From the NCBI GenBank assembly GCA_024684215.1, contig JAIKXH010000093.1, positions 1 to 55,391 on the forward strand: 55,391 nt of DNA, written 5' to 3'. Under the pieces are notes generated by a model. That model was given only the letters and a program-made list of their open reading frames with translations. It did not search any database and was not told the origin of the DNA. This stretch comes from Lachnospiraceae bacterium (GTDB lineage: Bacteria > Bacillota > Clostridia > Lachnospirales > Lachnospiraceae). The translations under genes and the position numbers were made by a program. Below, one piece after another: positions 7,976 to 16,647 of the stretch. Positions within the stretch are counted from its first letter, which is position 1; every line of letters starts with the position of its first letter.

Positions 7976-9478
7976 ATGAAAAACAAACTTCTACGCTTCG
8001 GACTGATGGCAGCGAGCGCATTAACTGTAGCTCTTGCATTTCCGATGACCGCACAGGCGGGCGAGACAAATTACACATATGTATATGACTATTGGGAGGA
8101 TGTTCAGGAATGCCCCGATACTTATACCGTATCAAGGACATTAACCTACAAAGATTTAGGCCTTGAACAAAACTTTAAAAACCCCGAGTCACTCTATGTC
8201 AGTGGAAACAAGCTTTATGTTGTGGATACCGGCAACAACCGTATCGTTGTCCTTGAAAGAAAATCTGCGGATGAGTTTACGGTTGTGGATGAGTTTAATT
8301 CAATCAAAGGTTCCGATATTAATGAACTTAATTCACCTTCCGATATTGCGATAGGGGATGACGGAAGCATTTATATCGCTGACAGAGGAAATGCCAGAAT
8401 CGTTAAAACCGACAGCGAATTAAACTATCTCATGGAGTTTACAAAGCCTGTCGATCCCGCTATTCAGAGTGATATGATCTTTACTCCCGATAAGATAGTT
8501 TGCGATACAGCCGGACGTATATACTGCTCCGCAACAGGTATCAACAAAGGACTTGTAAAGTATGAAGCAGACGGTACTTTCTCAGGATTTGTGGGAGCTA
8601 CCCCTGTTGCTTACAATATTACCGATTACCTTTGGAAGAAGTTTGCTTCTCAGGAACAGAGAGCTCAGATGGAATCCTTTGTTCCCACAGAATACGACAA
8701 CGTATTCATGGATAAAGAGGGATTTATCTATGCATGTGCCGGTGGACAAAAGGAAGAGGATCTAGACGCGGAGACTGTACAGGCTATCAGAAAGCTTAAC
8801 ATGCTTGGAAGCGATATCCTCGTCAGAAACGGCGACTACCCCGTATACGGAGACCTCTACTGGAGCGGCGGTGGTGGAATTACCGGACCTTCGTATTTCA
8901 AAGATGTAACGGTGTTTGACAATGATATTTTTGTTTGCCTTGACCAGAACAGAGGACGTTTGTTTGGATATGACGATCAGGGCAGACTGATATATGCGTT
9001 CGGCGGAAACGGCAACATGGACGGATACTTCCGTAAGCCGGTTTCCATAGAACATATGGATTATGATTTGTTTGTTTTAGACCAGCTTGACTGTGCTATT
9101 ACAATGTTTATTCCTACAGAGTTCGGAAGCCTTATTTATCAGGCAATGGATCAGTTTGATCACGGCCTTTATGATGAGGCCCAGGAGTCATGGGAAAAGG
9201 TAAAGGCTCTTAACGGAAATTATTCCCAGGCTTATATCGGAATAGGACGTTCACTCCTTAGAAAAGAAGAATATAAGGATGCGATGGAATATTTCGAGCT
9301 TAAATATGATGATGAGAATTATTCGAGAGCATTTGCACAGTATCGTAAAGAGTGGGTAAAGCACAATATCGGTTGGATTATCGCTGTTATCCTTGCACTT
9401 TTCTTAATTCCTCTCGGAATCGGAAAAGTAAAGCAGATTAAGCACGAAATCGATACGGCAGACATCTTTAGAATATAA
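7976..9478 (+). CDS. NHL-repeat envelope protein with TPR-like tail and C-terminal anchor
   Basis: A 500-residue protein; the start at 7976 follows GAGGAAC and gives a clean signal peptide (cleavage likely after AQA, about residue 28). Upstream in-frame codons would overlap the permease and spoil the signal. Residues about 45-380 carry NHL/beta-propeller repeats (NPESLYVSGNKLYVVDTGNN, SPSDIAIGDDGSIYIADRGN, FVCLDQNRGRLFGYD). Residues about 398-456 resemble tetratricopeptide helices (YSQAYIGIGRSLLRKEEYKDA) and a membrane segment lies at about 463-485. The protein would sit outside the membrane facing the wall. It lies between two permease pairs, so a scaffold or glycan-sensing role for the importer is a reasonable guess, but no function is known from sequence. 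Confidence 0.8.
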   Translation: MKNKLLRFGLMAASALTVALAFPMTAQAGETNYTYVYDYWEDVQECPDTYTVSRTLTYKDLGLEQNFKNPESLYVSGNKLYVVDTGNNRIVVLERKSADEFTVVDEFNSIKGSDINELNSPSDIAIGDDGSIYIADRGNARIVKTDSELNYLMEFTKPVDPAIQSDMIFTPDKIVCDTAGRIYCSATGINKGLVKYEADGTFSGFVGATPVAYNITDYLWKKFASQEQRAQMESFVPTEYDNVFMDKEGFIYACAGGQKEEDLDAETVQAIRKLNMLGSDILVRNGDYPVYGDLYWSGGGGITGPSYFKDVTVFDNDIFVCLDQNRGRLFGYDDQGRLIYAFGGNGNMDGYFRKPVSIEHMDYDLFVLDQLDCAITMFIPTEFGSLIYQAMDQFDHGLYDEAQESWEKVKALNGNYSQAYIGIGRSLLRKEEYKDAMEYFELKYDDENYSRAFAQYRKEWVKHNIGWIIAVILALFLIPLGIGKVKQIKHEIDTADIFRI

Positions 9479-9494
9479 AAGGATGGAGTAGGGT

Positions 9495-10151
9495 ATGTTG
9501 AAAGCCTTAACAAAAAAAGAAACATATATCAGATATCTTAAGTCGCTTAAGTTTTCTCTTTATTGTATGACTCATCCCCTTGACGGGTTCTGGGATCTTA
9601 CACATGAAAAAAGAGGAACTTATGCAGCGGCAAATACAATTTTGATTATTACGTTGATTACCAGAATATTGAAGCTTCGTTTCACAAGCTTTCTGTTCAT
9701 TCAGGTATATTGGGAGGATATAAATATTTTCCTCTATCTTGCAAGTATCCTTTTCCCTCTTGCTCTTTGGGTTGTGGGAAACTGGGGACTTACAACACTG
9801 TTTGACGGTAAAGGAAGATTGGGACAGGTATATATGGCAACATGCTATGGTATGGCACCTTATCCCATTATTCAGATACCGCTTATGATAGTAAGTAATT
9901 TTGTCACCATTGAGGAAGGTCAGTTCTACTCGGTGCTGAGTATGATTTCACTCATTTATTGCGCGCTGCTGATAGTCGCCGCGATGGGACAGATTCACGA
10001 TTATTCATTTGGAAAAAATATTTTGTTTACGATAGCTTCGCTTTTCGCAATGCTGATTATGGTATTTATTCTCATGATTTTCTTTAGCATGGTTTCACAG
10101 GGCGTTGCATATTTTGTCTCTTTGGCAAGAGAGCTTATGTTCCGAATATAA
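9495..10151 (+). CDS. Yip1-family integral membrane protein
   Basis: A 218-residue protein with about five membrane segments and an N-terminal cytoplasmic part (SLYCMTHPLDGFWDLTHEKRGTY) characteristic of Yip1/YckC-like bacterial membrane proteins. It starts 16 bases after the NHL gene behind GGAGTAGGG and ends 36 bases before the DUF5696 gene, so it is co-transcribed. Bacterial Yip1 proteins have no settled biochemical role. Its position inside an importer operon suggests an accessory membrane component. Confidence 0.78.
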   Translation: MLKALTKKETYIRYLKSLKFSLYCMTHPLDGFWDLTHEKRGTYAAANTILIITLITRILKLRFTSFLFIQVYWEDINIFLYLASILFPLALWVVGNWGLTTLFDGKGRLGQVYMATCYGMAPYPIIQIPLMIVSNFVTIEEGQFYSVLSMISLIYCALLIVAAMGQIHDYSFGKNILFTIASLFAMLIMVFILMIFFSMVSQGVAYFVSLARELMFRI

Positions 10152-10187
10152 GGGCAGATTTAAAACCTATTAAGGATTGGAGTTGTC

Positions 10188-12797
10188 ATGAAGAAAGAAA
10201 AGAGAGCTTTGACCGAAGGTCAGGTAGAAAAACTACAAGCTGTAAAAGATACATTAAAAAGCCTTATATTTCCGCTTATTCTTGTTGCGGTCATCGCGAT
10301 AGCAGTTTATCTGATTATTCATTTTGTAAACCCTGTTGCTGAAACCGAGCCGGTAGCTCCTTACGGCTATTCCGGGGAAGGAGAGGCAATCGTTGTTGAA
10401 TCCGATGATCTTGTGTTTACTATGGATCCTACAACTACATTGTTCACTGTAGAACAGAAGTCTACCGGAAAGATTTGGAACTCGTATATTACAGATGCCG
10501 AAAGCGACGGAGTTGCCCTTGGTAACGAGAAGGCGAGAATGCAGTCCAACGTAATCCTTTCATATGCGGTTACCAACGGACTTGAGACAGTTTTTGATTC
10601 GAAATCATTCTCTGTAGATAAAGGCATTTACGAAATTAAAACAGAAGGAAATACTGTTAAGGTATTTTATTCACTCGGTAATGTTGAGAGAGAATATGTT
10701 ATCCCTACTGTAATTAGAGCTACGGATTTTGAAGCATATTTAGAGCAGATGGAGAGCAGCTACAAATCGGCAGCCAAGGATTTCTATAAAAAGTATGATA
10801 TAAACAAATTAAAGAAGAGCGATGATAAGACAGCTCTTTTGGAAAATTACCCGATTCTCGAGACTGAACCTATTTATGTCCTCAGAGATACTGTTACCGA
10901 GGTCAGAAAGCAAAAACTTGAAGACGGATTTGCATCCGTTGGTTATACTTACGACCTTTACCTGGCAGACAAGGAACTTGATTTGTCTTCATCAACAAGT
11001 GATAATCCCGTATTCAATATGGAGATGGATTTCACTGTTGACGGAAATGAACTTATTGTTGAAGTTCCCTTTGATTCTATAGAATATGATCCGCAGTATC
11101 CGGTATATACCGTTACTCCTCTTCCTTATTTCGGAGCAGGCAGCAAAGAAGATACAGGTTTCGTATTTGTACCCGAAGGCGGCGGAGCTGTTATTAATTA
11201 CAATAACGGCAAGACTTCCCAGAGTGATTATTATGCAAATGTTTACGGCTGGGATATGGACCTTAGAAGAGATTATGTCATTCATAACACCAGAGCTTAC
11301 TTCAATGTATTCGGTCAGTCGTGTGATGACAGTTCATATATCTGCATCATGGAGGACGGTTCTTCCTACGGCGCGGTACAGGCTTCTGTCAGTGGAAAGG
11401 CAAACAGCTACAACTTTGTAGATGCCAAATACAGCCTCTGCTCCAGAGAAAAGTACAATATCGGTGAGATAGCAAACTCTGATGTATATGCTTATCTTAC
11501 CGGACTTCCCGAGGGAGAAAAGATTGTACAGAGATATTGCTTTATAGACAGTTCCGATTATGTTGATATGGCTTATGCTTACAGAGGATATCTGGAAGAG
11601 AAATACGGACAGTATATGTCACTTAATACCGATACCCAGGCTCCCGTATCCGTAGAGATTGTTGGAGCTATCGACAAGGTACAGCAGGTTGTGGGTGTTC
11701 CCGTATCACTTCCTCTTAAGCTCACTACATTCGATGAGGCAACCGAGATCATAAAAGATCTTGACAGCCAGAATATCGGAAACCTTTCGGTTAAGCTTAC
11801 CGGATGGTGTAACGGCGGAGTTAATCAAAAGCTTCTCAAGAACATCAGGCTTGTAAGTGCCCTCGGATCTAAAAAAGATTTAAACGAACTTAGCAAAACA
11901 GCTAAAGATCTCGGAGTTGAGCTTTATCTTGACGGTATTACTCAGTATGCACACAGAAGTAATATCTTTAACGGATTCTTCTCTTACAGAGATGCTGCAA
12001 GACTTCTTACAAAGGAAAGAGCAGAGCTTTACAGATTCAGCCATATAACATACAAGGCCAGAGAAGGATTTAAGAGTTATTATCTGCTTCATACTCCTCT
12101 TGCGATGAAGATGGCAGACAATCTTGTAGACGAAGCTGTAAAGTACGGAACCGGAGTATCTTTCCAGGATATAGGAATGGATCTTTCCTCCGACTTCTAC
12201 AGAAAAGACTACCACTCAAGAGAAAAGACAAAGAGCCTTAACGAGGAACTCTTAAAAACTCTTGATGACAGGGGCGCTAACCTGATGATCAATATGGGTA
12301 ACGACTATGCGGTTCCTTATGCTGATATGGTTACCAATATGGAACTTAAAGGCAGCGGATATACGATTATTGATGCTGAAGTTCCTTTTTATCAGATTGC
12401 GATTCATGGTTATATCGATTATACCGGTAATCCGATCAATATTTGCGGCAATGACGAAGAAGAGCTCCTAAGAAGCGTTGAGTATGGCGCGGGACTTAAC
12501 TTCACAATTATGAAAGAGAGTTCATTTGTTCTTCAGAAGACTTTATATCCTGAGTATTATGGATCTGAATATGCTTCGTGGAGAGACAGAATGATTGAGA
12601 TGTGCTCAAGATATAATACTGAGCTTGGAAATACCTTTAACCAGGAAATGACAGACCATGAGGTTATAAACGATTATGTCAGAAGTACATCATATGCTGA
12701 CGGTACTACAGTATATGTAAACTACAGTTTCTCGGATGAATATACCGCTCCCGACGGAACAGTGGTTGGCCCCAGAGACTATGCGGTAGCCAGATAA
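10188..12797 (+). CDS. DUF5696-type large membrane-anchored extracytoplasmic protein
   Basis: An 869-residue protein with one membrane segment at about 24-46 and a long outer part. The part after the anchor (DLVFTMDPTTTLFTVEQKST, GKIWNSY) and the later barrel-like half (NLSVKLTGWCNGGVN, GVELYLDGITQYAH, GVSFQDIGMDLSSDFY, GANLMINMGNDYAVPYAD) fit my recollection of DUF5696 proteins, whose C-terminal half looks like a glycoside-hydrolase-type TIM barrel. No catalytic pair can be assigned by eye. It lies between the Yip1 gene and the second permease pair. A role in handling glycan at the cell surface is inference from position. Confidence 0.68.
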   Translation: MKKEKRALTEGQVEKLQAVKDTLKSLIFPLILVAVIAIAVYLIIHFVNPVAETEPVAPYGYSGEGEAIVVESDDLVFTMDPTTTLFTVEQKSTGKIWNSYITDAESDGVALGNEKARMQSNVILSYAVTNGLETVFDSKSFSVDKGIYEIKTEGNTVKVFYSLGNVEREYVIPTVIRATDFEAYLEQMESSYKSAAKDFYKKYDINKLKKSDDKTALLENYPILETEPIYVLRDTVTEVRKQKLEDGFASVGYTYDLYLADKELDLSSSTSDNPVFNMEMDFTVDGNELIVEVPFDSIEYDPQYPVYTVTPLPYFGAGSKEDTGFVFVPEGGGAVINYNNGKTSQSDYYANVYGWDMDLRRDYVIHNTRAYFNVFGQSCDDSSYICIMEDGSSYGAVQASVSGKANSYNFVDAKYSLCSREKYNIGEIANSDVYAYLTGLPEGEKIVQRYCFIDSSDYVDMAYAYRGYLEEKYGQYMSLNTDTQAPVSVEIVGAIDKVQQVVGVPVSLPLKLTTFDEATEIIKDLDSQNIGNLSVKLTGWCNGGVNQKLLKNIRLVSALGSKKDLNELSKTAKDLGVELYLDGITQYAHRSNIFNGFFSYRDAARLLTKERAELYRFSHITYKAREGFKSYYLLHTPLAMKMADNLVDEAVKYGTGVSFQDIGMDLSSDFYRKDYHSREKTKSLNEELLKTLDDRGANLMINMGNDYAVPYADMVTNMELKGSGYTIIDAEVPFYQIAIHGYIDYTGNPINICGNDEEELLRSVEYGAGLNFTIMKESSFVLQKTLYPEYYGSEYASWRDRMIEMCSRYNTELGNTFNQEMTDHEVINDYVRSTSYADGTTVYVNYSFSDEYTAPDGTVVGPRDYAVAR

Positions 12798-12827
12798 GAA
12801 ATGTAATGTGAACGAAAGGCAAACAAA

Positions 12828-13739
12828 ATGAACAAGAAACCTAAGCACAGATATGTCGGACTTGAAAAGCGAAAAGCCGTAGCCGGTTATATATTTATAC
12901 TACCATTTATAATCGGTTTTGCTCTTTTTATGGTTAAACCCTTTTTACAGTCTTTGTACATGAGTTTTACCACGGTTGAACTCGGTGCCGGAAAGTTTAA
13001 TATGGTTTGGTCAGGCCTTGCCAATTACTATTATGCATTCAGAACCGACCCTGAGTACACCAGACTTCTTACCGAAGAGCTGCTGAGAATGCTTATTTAT
13101 TCAGTTGCAATTATTGTATTCAGCTTCTTTGTGTCGATCATCCTGAATCAGAAGTTCCACGGCAGAGCACTTGTAAGAGCTGTATTTTTCCTTCCCGTTA
13201 TCCTTTCATCCGGAGTTATGCTCGGACTTGAATCGAACAACTCGGTTATCGCTCTTATGCAGCAACAGGTTGAAGATGCTACAACGGGTATAAGTATTAC
13301 GGATGGCTTGCAGACAATACTTAGGACCACGGGAGTCGGTGTAAAAGCCTTTGAGAAGGTTTTTGAAGTCATTGATAACATTTATGATGTGGCACTTGCT
13401 TCAGGAATGCAGATAATCATATTCTTATCCGGACTTCAGACCATACCGAAGAGTATGTATGAAGCTGCAGATATTGAAGGTTGTACCGCATGGGAGAGTC
13501 TTTGGAAGATCACTTTCCCTTCGATAAGCTCACTTTTCCTTGTTAACTGGATTTATACAGTAGTTGATTTCTGTATGAGATCGGATAACGAACTTGTTGA
13601 AAAGCTTCAGAAGGTTATGATTCAGCAGCAGGATTACGGTGCTTCATCGGCGATGACATGGATATATTTCTTAATTGTAATCGCGTTTGTGGGAATTACC
13701 TCATTATTAATTAATAAGGCGGTGTATTACAATGACTAA
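12828..13739 (+). CDS. Sugar ABC-importer permease (MalF type), pair 2
   Basis: A 303-residue permease with membrane segments beginning at VAGYIFILPFIIGFALFMV. The EAA loop reads SMYEAADIEGCTAWESLWKI at about residue 205. An extra loop (about residues 140-190) between the third and fourth segments is longer than in pair 1. The start at 12828 follows GAAAGG. The gene overlaps its partner by 8 bases, which implies coupled translation. Confidence 0.92.
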   Translation: MNKKPKHRYVGLEKRKAVAGYIFILPFIIGFALFMVKPFLQSLYMSFTTVELGAGKFNMVWSGLANYYYAFRTDPEYTRLLTEELLRMLIYSVAIIVFSFFVSIILNQKFHGRALVRAVFFLPVILSSGVMLGLESNNSVIALMQQQVEDATTGISITDGLQTILRTTGVGVKAFEKVFEVIDNIYDVALASGMQIIIFLSGLQTIPKSMYEAADIEGCTAWESLWKITFPSISSLFLVNWIYTVVDFCMRSDNELVEKLQKVMIQQQDYGASSAMTWIYFLIVIAFVGITSLLINKAVYYND

Positions 13740-14730
13740 GATAAAGATTAAAAAAGAAAGCTTTTGGGAAAGAAATAAAAAGTCTGAAGGATACTTACTT
13801 AAGAAAAAGCTTACATCAATATTTGTAAGTGTTGCCAGATTTATCCTTTTGTTTGGACTTTGCTTTCTTATCCTGCAGCCTATTCTTAATAAAATATCAG
13901 TCAGTTTCATGGAAGAGCAGGATCTTTACAATCCTATAGTTGTATCGATTCCCGTTCACTTTACAACAAGTAACTATGAGCTGGCAGCCGAGATAATGAA
14001 CTATAGTAAGGGATTTGTCAACTCGCTTATAATTTCCCTTACAATAGCTGTTTTACAGATTGCGGTTTGTACTCTTGTAGGATACGGTTTCGCAAGATTC
14101 AAATTCCCGCTTAAGGGACTTTGGTTTGCTATGGTAATGCTTACCATTATCATTCCGCCTCAGGTTATTTCAAACTCCTTGTATTTGCATTTTAGATTCT
14201 TTGATTTCTTTGGAATCATAAAGCTTATTACAGGAAATACACTAAACCTTAGAGGACTTCCCGTTCCTTATTATTTGATGAGTGCGGGTTGTATGGGACT
14301 TAAGAACGGACTCTATATCTACATGATTCGTCAGTTCTTCAGAAATATCCCCAATGATATGGAAGAGGCAGCATATGTTGACGGATGCGGTATGTTCAGG
14401 ACATTCGTAAGAATAATGCTTCCGGAAGCAAAACCCATCATTACTTCCTGCTTCCTTTTTGCATTTGTATGGCAGTGGACTGACGGATTCTACTCTAACA
14501 TGTTCCTTGGAACTACAACACTTGTAAGTACCAGTATTTCAAGAATCGTAGATTCGTTGGCAGCATATATGCAGCGTATCCTCGGAGCCAAGGTAAGTAT
14601 TTCAGTTGCACAGTCAAATGCAGTTCTTTCAACAGGTACACTGATGGTTGTAGGACCTGTAATTATACTTTATCTCTTTGCACAGAGACAGTTTGTTGAG
14701 AGTATCTCATCATCCGGTATTAAGATGTAA
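13732..14730 (+). CDS. Sugar ABC-importer permease (MalG type), pair 2
   Basis: A 332-residue permease that overlaps the preceding gene. It has a basic N-terminus of about 35 residues, six membrane segments, the EAA loop DMEEAAYVDGCGMFRTFVRI near residue 220, and the C-terminal VESISSSGIKM typical of CUT1 permeases. It is the last gene before the promoter of the second solute-binding protein, which is its probable receptor. Confidence 0.92.
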   Translation: MTKIKIKKESFWERNKKSEGYLLKKKLTSIFVSVARFILLFGLCFLILQPILNKISVSFMEEQDLYNPIVVSIPVHFTTSNYELAAEIMNYSKGFVNSLIISLTIAVLQIAVCTLVGYGFARFKFPLKGLWFAMVMLTIIIPPQVISNSLYLHFRFFDFFGIIKLITGNTLNLRGLPVPYYLMSAGCMGLKNGLYIYMIRQFFRNIPNDMEEAAYVDGCGMFRTFVRIMLPEAKPIITSCFLFAFVWQWTDGFYSNMFLGTTTLVSTSISRIVDSLAAYMQRILGAKVSISVAQSNAVLSTGTLMVVGPVIILYLFAQRQFVESISSSGIKM

Positions 14731-14770
14731 AGATTTAAATCAGTGTAGTAGCAAGGCAAAGCGATTTTTG

Positions 14771-14803
14771 ACAAATTTTGAACAAATTTTGAACAAATTT
14801 TGA
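14771..14803. repeat. Three perfect tandem 11-bp repeats upstream of the second solute-binding gene
   Basis: ACAAATTTTGA occurs three times without a gap (14771-14781, 14782-14792, 14793-14803). An 11-base period puts all copies on one face of the helix. The array ends 9 bases before the -35 box at 14813. The core CAAATTTTG is the reverse complement of the CAAAATTTG motif found before the GH10 and GH115 genes. Confidence 0.6.
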
Positions 14804-14812
14804 ACAAAACCA

Positions 14813-14841
14813 TTGATTTTTAGAGAAGGGTATGCTACTAT
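14813..14841 (+). promoter_or_regulatory. Promoter of the second solute-binding protein gene
   Basis: TTGATT (14813-14818), 17 bases, TACTAT (14836-14841). It lies just downstream of the three 11-bp repeats and gives a leader of about 80 bases. A dedicated promoter fits the usual excess of binding protein over permease. Confidence 0.55.
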
Positions 14842-14859
14842 ACTTAACATAGGTATCAT

Positions 14860-14892
14860 GTTTTACGGACTCCCGGAAAAGTCCTGTAAAAC
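14860..14892 (+). promoter_or_regulatory. Leader hairpin of the second solute-binding protein mRNA
   Basis: GTTTTACGGACT (14860-14871) pairs with AGTCCTGTAAAAC (14880-14892) with one bulge, around an 8-base loop. It begins about 12 bases after the predicted transcription start and ends before the GGAGGG ribosome site at 14911. It has no T-run, so mRNA stabilisation is more likely than termination. Confidence 0.5.
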
Positions 14893-14926
14893 GTAATATA
14901 TATTCTATATGGAGGGTAAATATAGT

Positions 14927-16414
14927 ATGAGAAAGAAAATGACCTCAAAGGTTATGTCCGTTGCTCTTACAGCAGCAATGGCAATGAGCCTTGCAGCATG
15001 TTCCAACGGAACTGATGCACCTGCAGATACTACTGCAGATACCACCGAGCCCGCAGCTACAACAGCAGATACTACCGAGCCTGCAGCTGATACCACCGAG
15101 CCCGCTGAAGAAGTTGAGCCTTACACCGTTGTTACCGACGCCAGTGGAAATCCCGTTGACCTTGGTGGAATGGAAATCGTAATTCGTGACTGGTGGACTG
15201 ATCCTGAGAACTATTATCTCACCAATCCCGGAAACGAGTACGATGAAGCTCGTAAAGAGTATGTTGAGTGGTGTGAGGAGAAGTACAATTTCACCATTAA
15301 GCAGATGGCAATTTCTGACTGGGGTTCAACACCTGCTGACTTCGTAGATTATGTTACCACCGGTGGTGATGACAATAACTACATCTGGATCGTTCGTGAT
15401 TCAGCTGAGATGGCTCAGGCAGTTGCTACCGGACTTTGCTATGATCTTAGCAAGCTCGATTGCCTTGATTTCTCTGAGGAAATCTTCACTGCAAACAAAG
15501 TACACGAGCAGTACAGCTACAAGGGTGGCATCTATGCTATGTACACCGGTATTTCCGAGCCCCGTGACGGTCTCTTCATCAACGAGCAGATTCTTGCAGA
15601 TGCTAACGTAGATGTTAACGAGATTTATGATGCACAGGCTAACGGAACCTGGACTTGGGATATGCTTAAGGAAGTTATGGACAAGGTTCAGAAGGATACC
15701 GATAACGATGGTACCAACGATATTTGGGGTATCACCGGTAACACCGGCGGATGGGGAAGAACCTTCGCATTATCAAACGGTGGTCAGTTCGTAGGAAACG
15801 GAGCTGACGGATATACTTACAATCTTGAAGATGCTAACACCAAGGAAGGTATGGAGTTCGCTGTAGAGCTTATGAACGACTACTACATGCCCAGACCTGA
15901 AGGCGCACAGTGGGATTACTACAAGGAAGAGTTCCTTGCTGGTACCGTTGCATTCGGTCTTGACGGATTCTATGCAGGATGCGCAGGCGGACAGTGGATC
16001 GACGTTACTTTCCCTGTTGGATTTGTAATGCTTCCTAAGGGACCTCATGGTGAAATCCTTAACTGCTGGTCAAACAACCCTACAGTTATTCCTTCTTGCT
16101 ATGATGATCAGACTGCTTGGAACCTTGCATTCGCTTACTACATCATCAACCAGGATCCTGCAGGATACGAAGGATATAACGGAAATATCTCTCGTGCACG
16201 TTCCGGAATCTTTGATGACAGAGCATGTGAAGAGACCGTTCCTATGATGTCTGAGGCTGAGCACGGAATGATCACCTATGATGGAATGATCCCCGGACTC
16301 GAGACCGGTTCACAGCTTACCTGGAACCTCTATCCCGGTGCTGACGTTTCTGCAGCAATCGAGGGATGCGCTGAGGCTTGGAAGTCTTACATCGATGCAG
16401 CTAATGGTAACTAA
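14927..16414 (+). CDS. Lipoprotein sugar-binding protein of the second ABC importer
   Basis: A 495-residue solute-binding lipoprotein. The ATG at 14909 is part of the ribosome site ATGGAGGG, so the start is 14927. Signal MRKKMTSKVMSVALT, lipobox LAAC, then a threonine- and acid-rich linker with repeated ADTTEPA units, then a family 1 solute-binding fold (GGMEIVIRDWWTDPENYYL, FLAGTVAFGLDGFYAG, FPVGFVMLPKGPHG). Aromatic residues (many Trp and Tyr) fit an oligosaccharide ligand. Codon use is strongly biased, as in highly expressed genes. It has its own promoter and a strong terminator. Confidence 0.9.
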   Translation: MRKKMTSKVMSVALTAAMAMSLAACSNGTDAPADTTADTTEPAATTADTTEPAADTTEPAEEVEPYTVVTDASGNPVDLGGMEIVIRDWWTDPENYYLTNPGNEYDEARKEYVEWCEEKYNFTIKQMAISDWGSTPADFVDYVTTGGDDNNYIWIVRDSAEMAQAVATGLCYDLSKLDCLDFSEEIFTANKVHEQYSYKGGIYAMYTGISEPRDGLFINEQILADANVDVNEIYDAQANGTWTWDMLKEVMDKVQKDTDNDGTNDIWGITGNTGGWGRTFALSNGGQFVGNGADGYTYNLEDANTKEGMEFAVELMNDYYMPRPEGAQWDYYKEEFLAGTVAFGLDGFYAGCAGGQWIDVTFPVGFVMLPKGPHGEILNCWSNNPTVIPSCYDDQTAWNLAFAYYIINQDPAGYEGYNGNISRARSGIFDDRACEETVPMMSEAEHGMITYDGMIPGLETGSQLTWNLYPGADVSAAIEGCAEAWKSYIDAANGN

Positions 16415-16447
16415 TTAGTACATTTGGTCAATAGATAAATAAATAAT

Positions 16448-16487
16448 AAAAAAAGGAACTGTATTTTCCGGTGCAGTTCCTTTTTTT
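16448..16487 (+). terminator. Intrinsic terminator after the solute-binding protein gene
   Basis: A perfect 14-bp stem, AAAAAAAGGAACTG at 16448-16461 with CAGTTCCTTTTTTT at 16474-16487, 12-base loop and T-run. Confidence 0.9.
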
Positions 16488-16520
16488 TATGCATTTTTTA
16501 AAAAAAACAACATTCATTTT

Positions 16521-16589
16521 CGCAAAATTTGGGCAAATATAGCATAAATAGACATTTAATTGATAGTATTTCATAAGTGTAAATAATAG
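16521..16589 (+). promoter_or_regulatory. Promoter region of the exporter operon
   Basis: CGCAAAATTTGGG at 16521-16533 resembles the motif before the GH115 gene. TTGATA (16560-16565), 18 bases, TAATAG (16584-16589) is a reasonable promoter, 59 bases before the start at 16648. Confidence 0.4.
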
Positions 16590-16647
16590 AATAAGCTTGT
16601 ATCAAAAAGATACCCTGCTAGAATTAATATTAATGTAAGAGGGGAAT

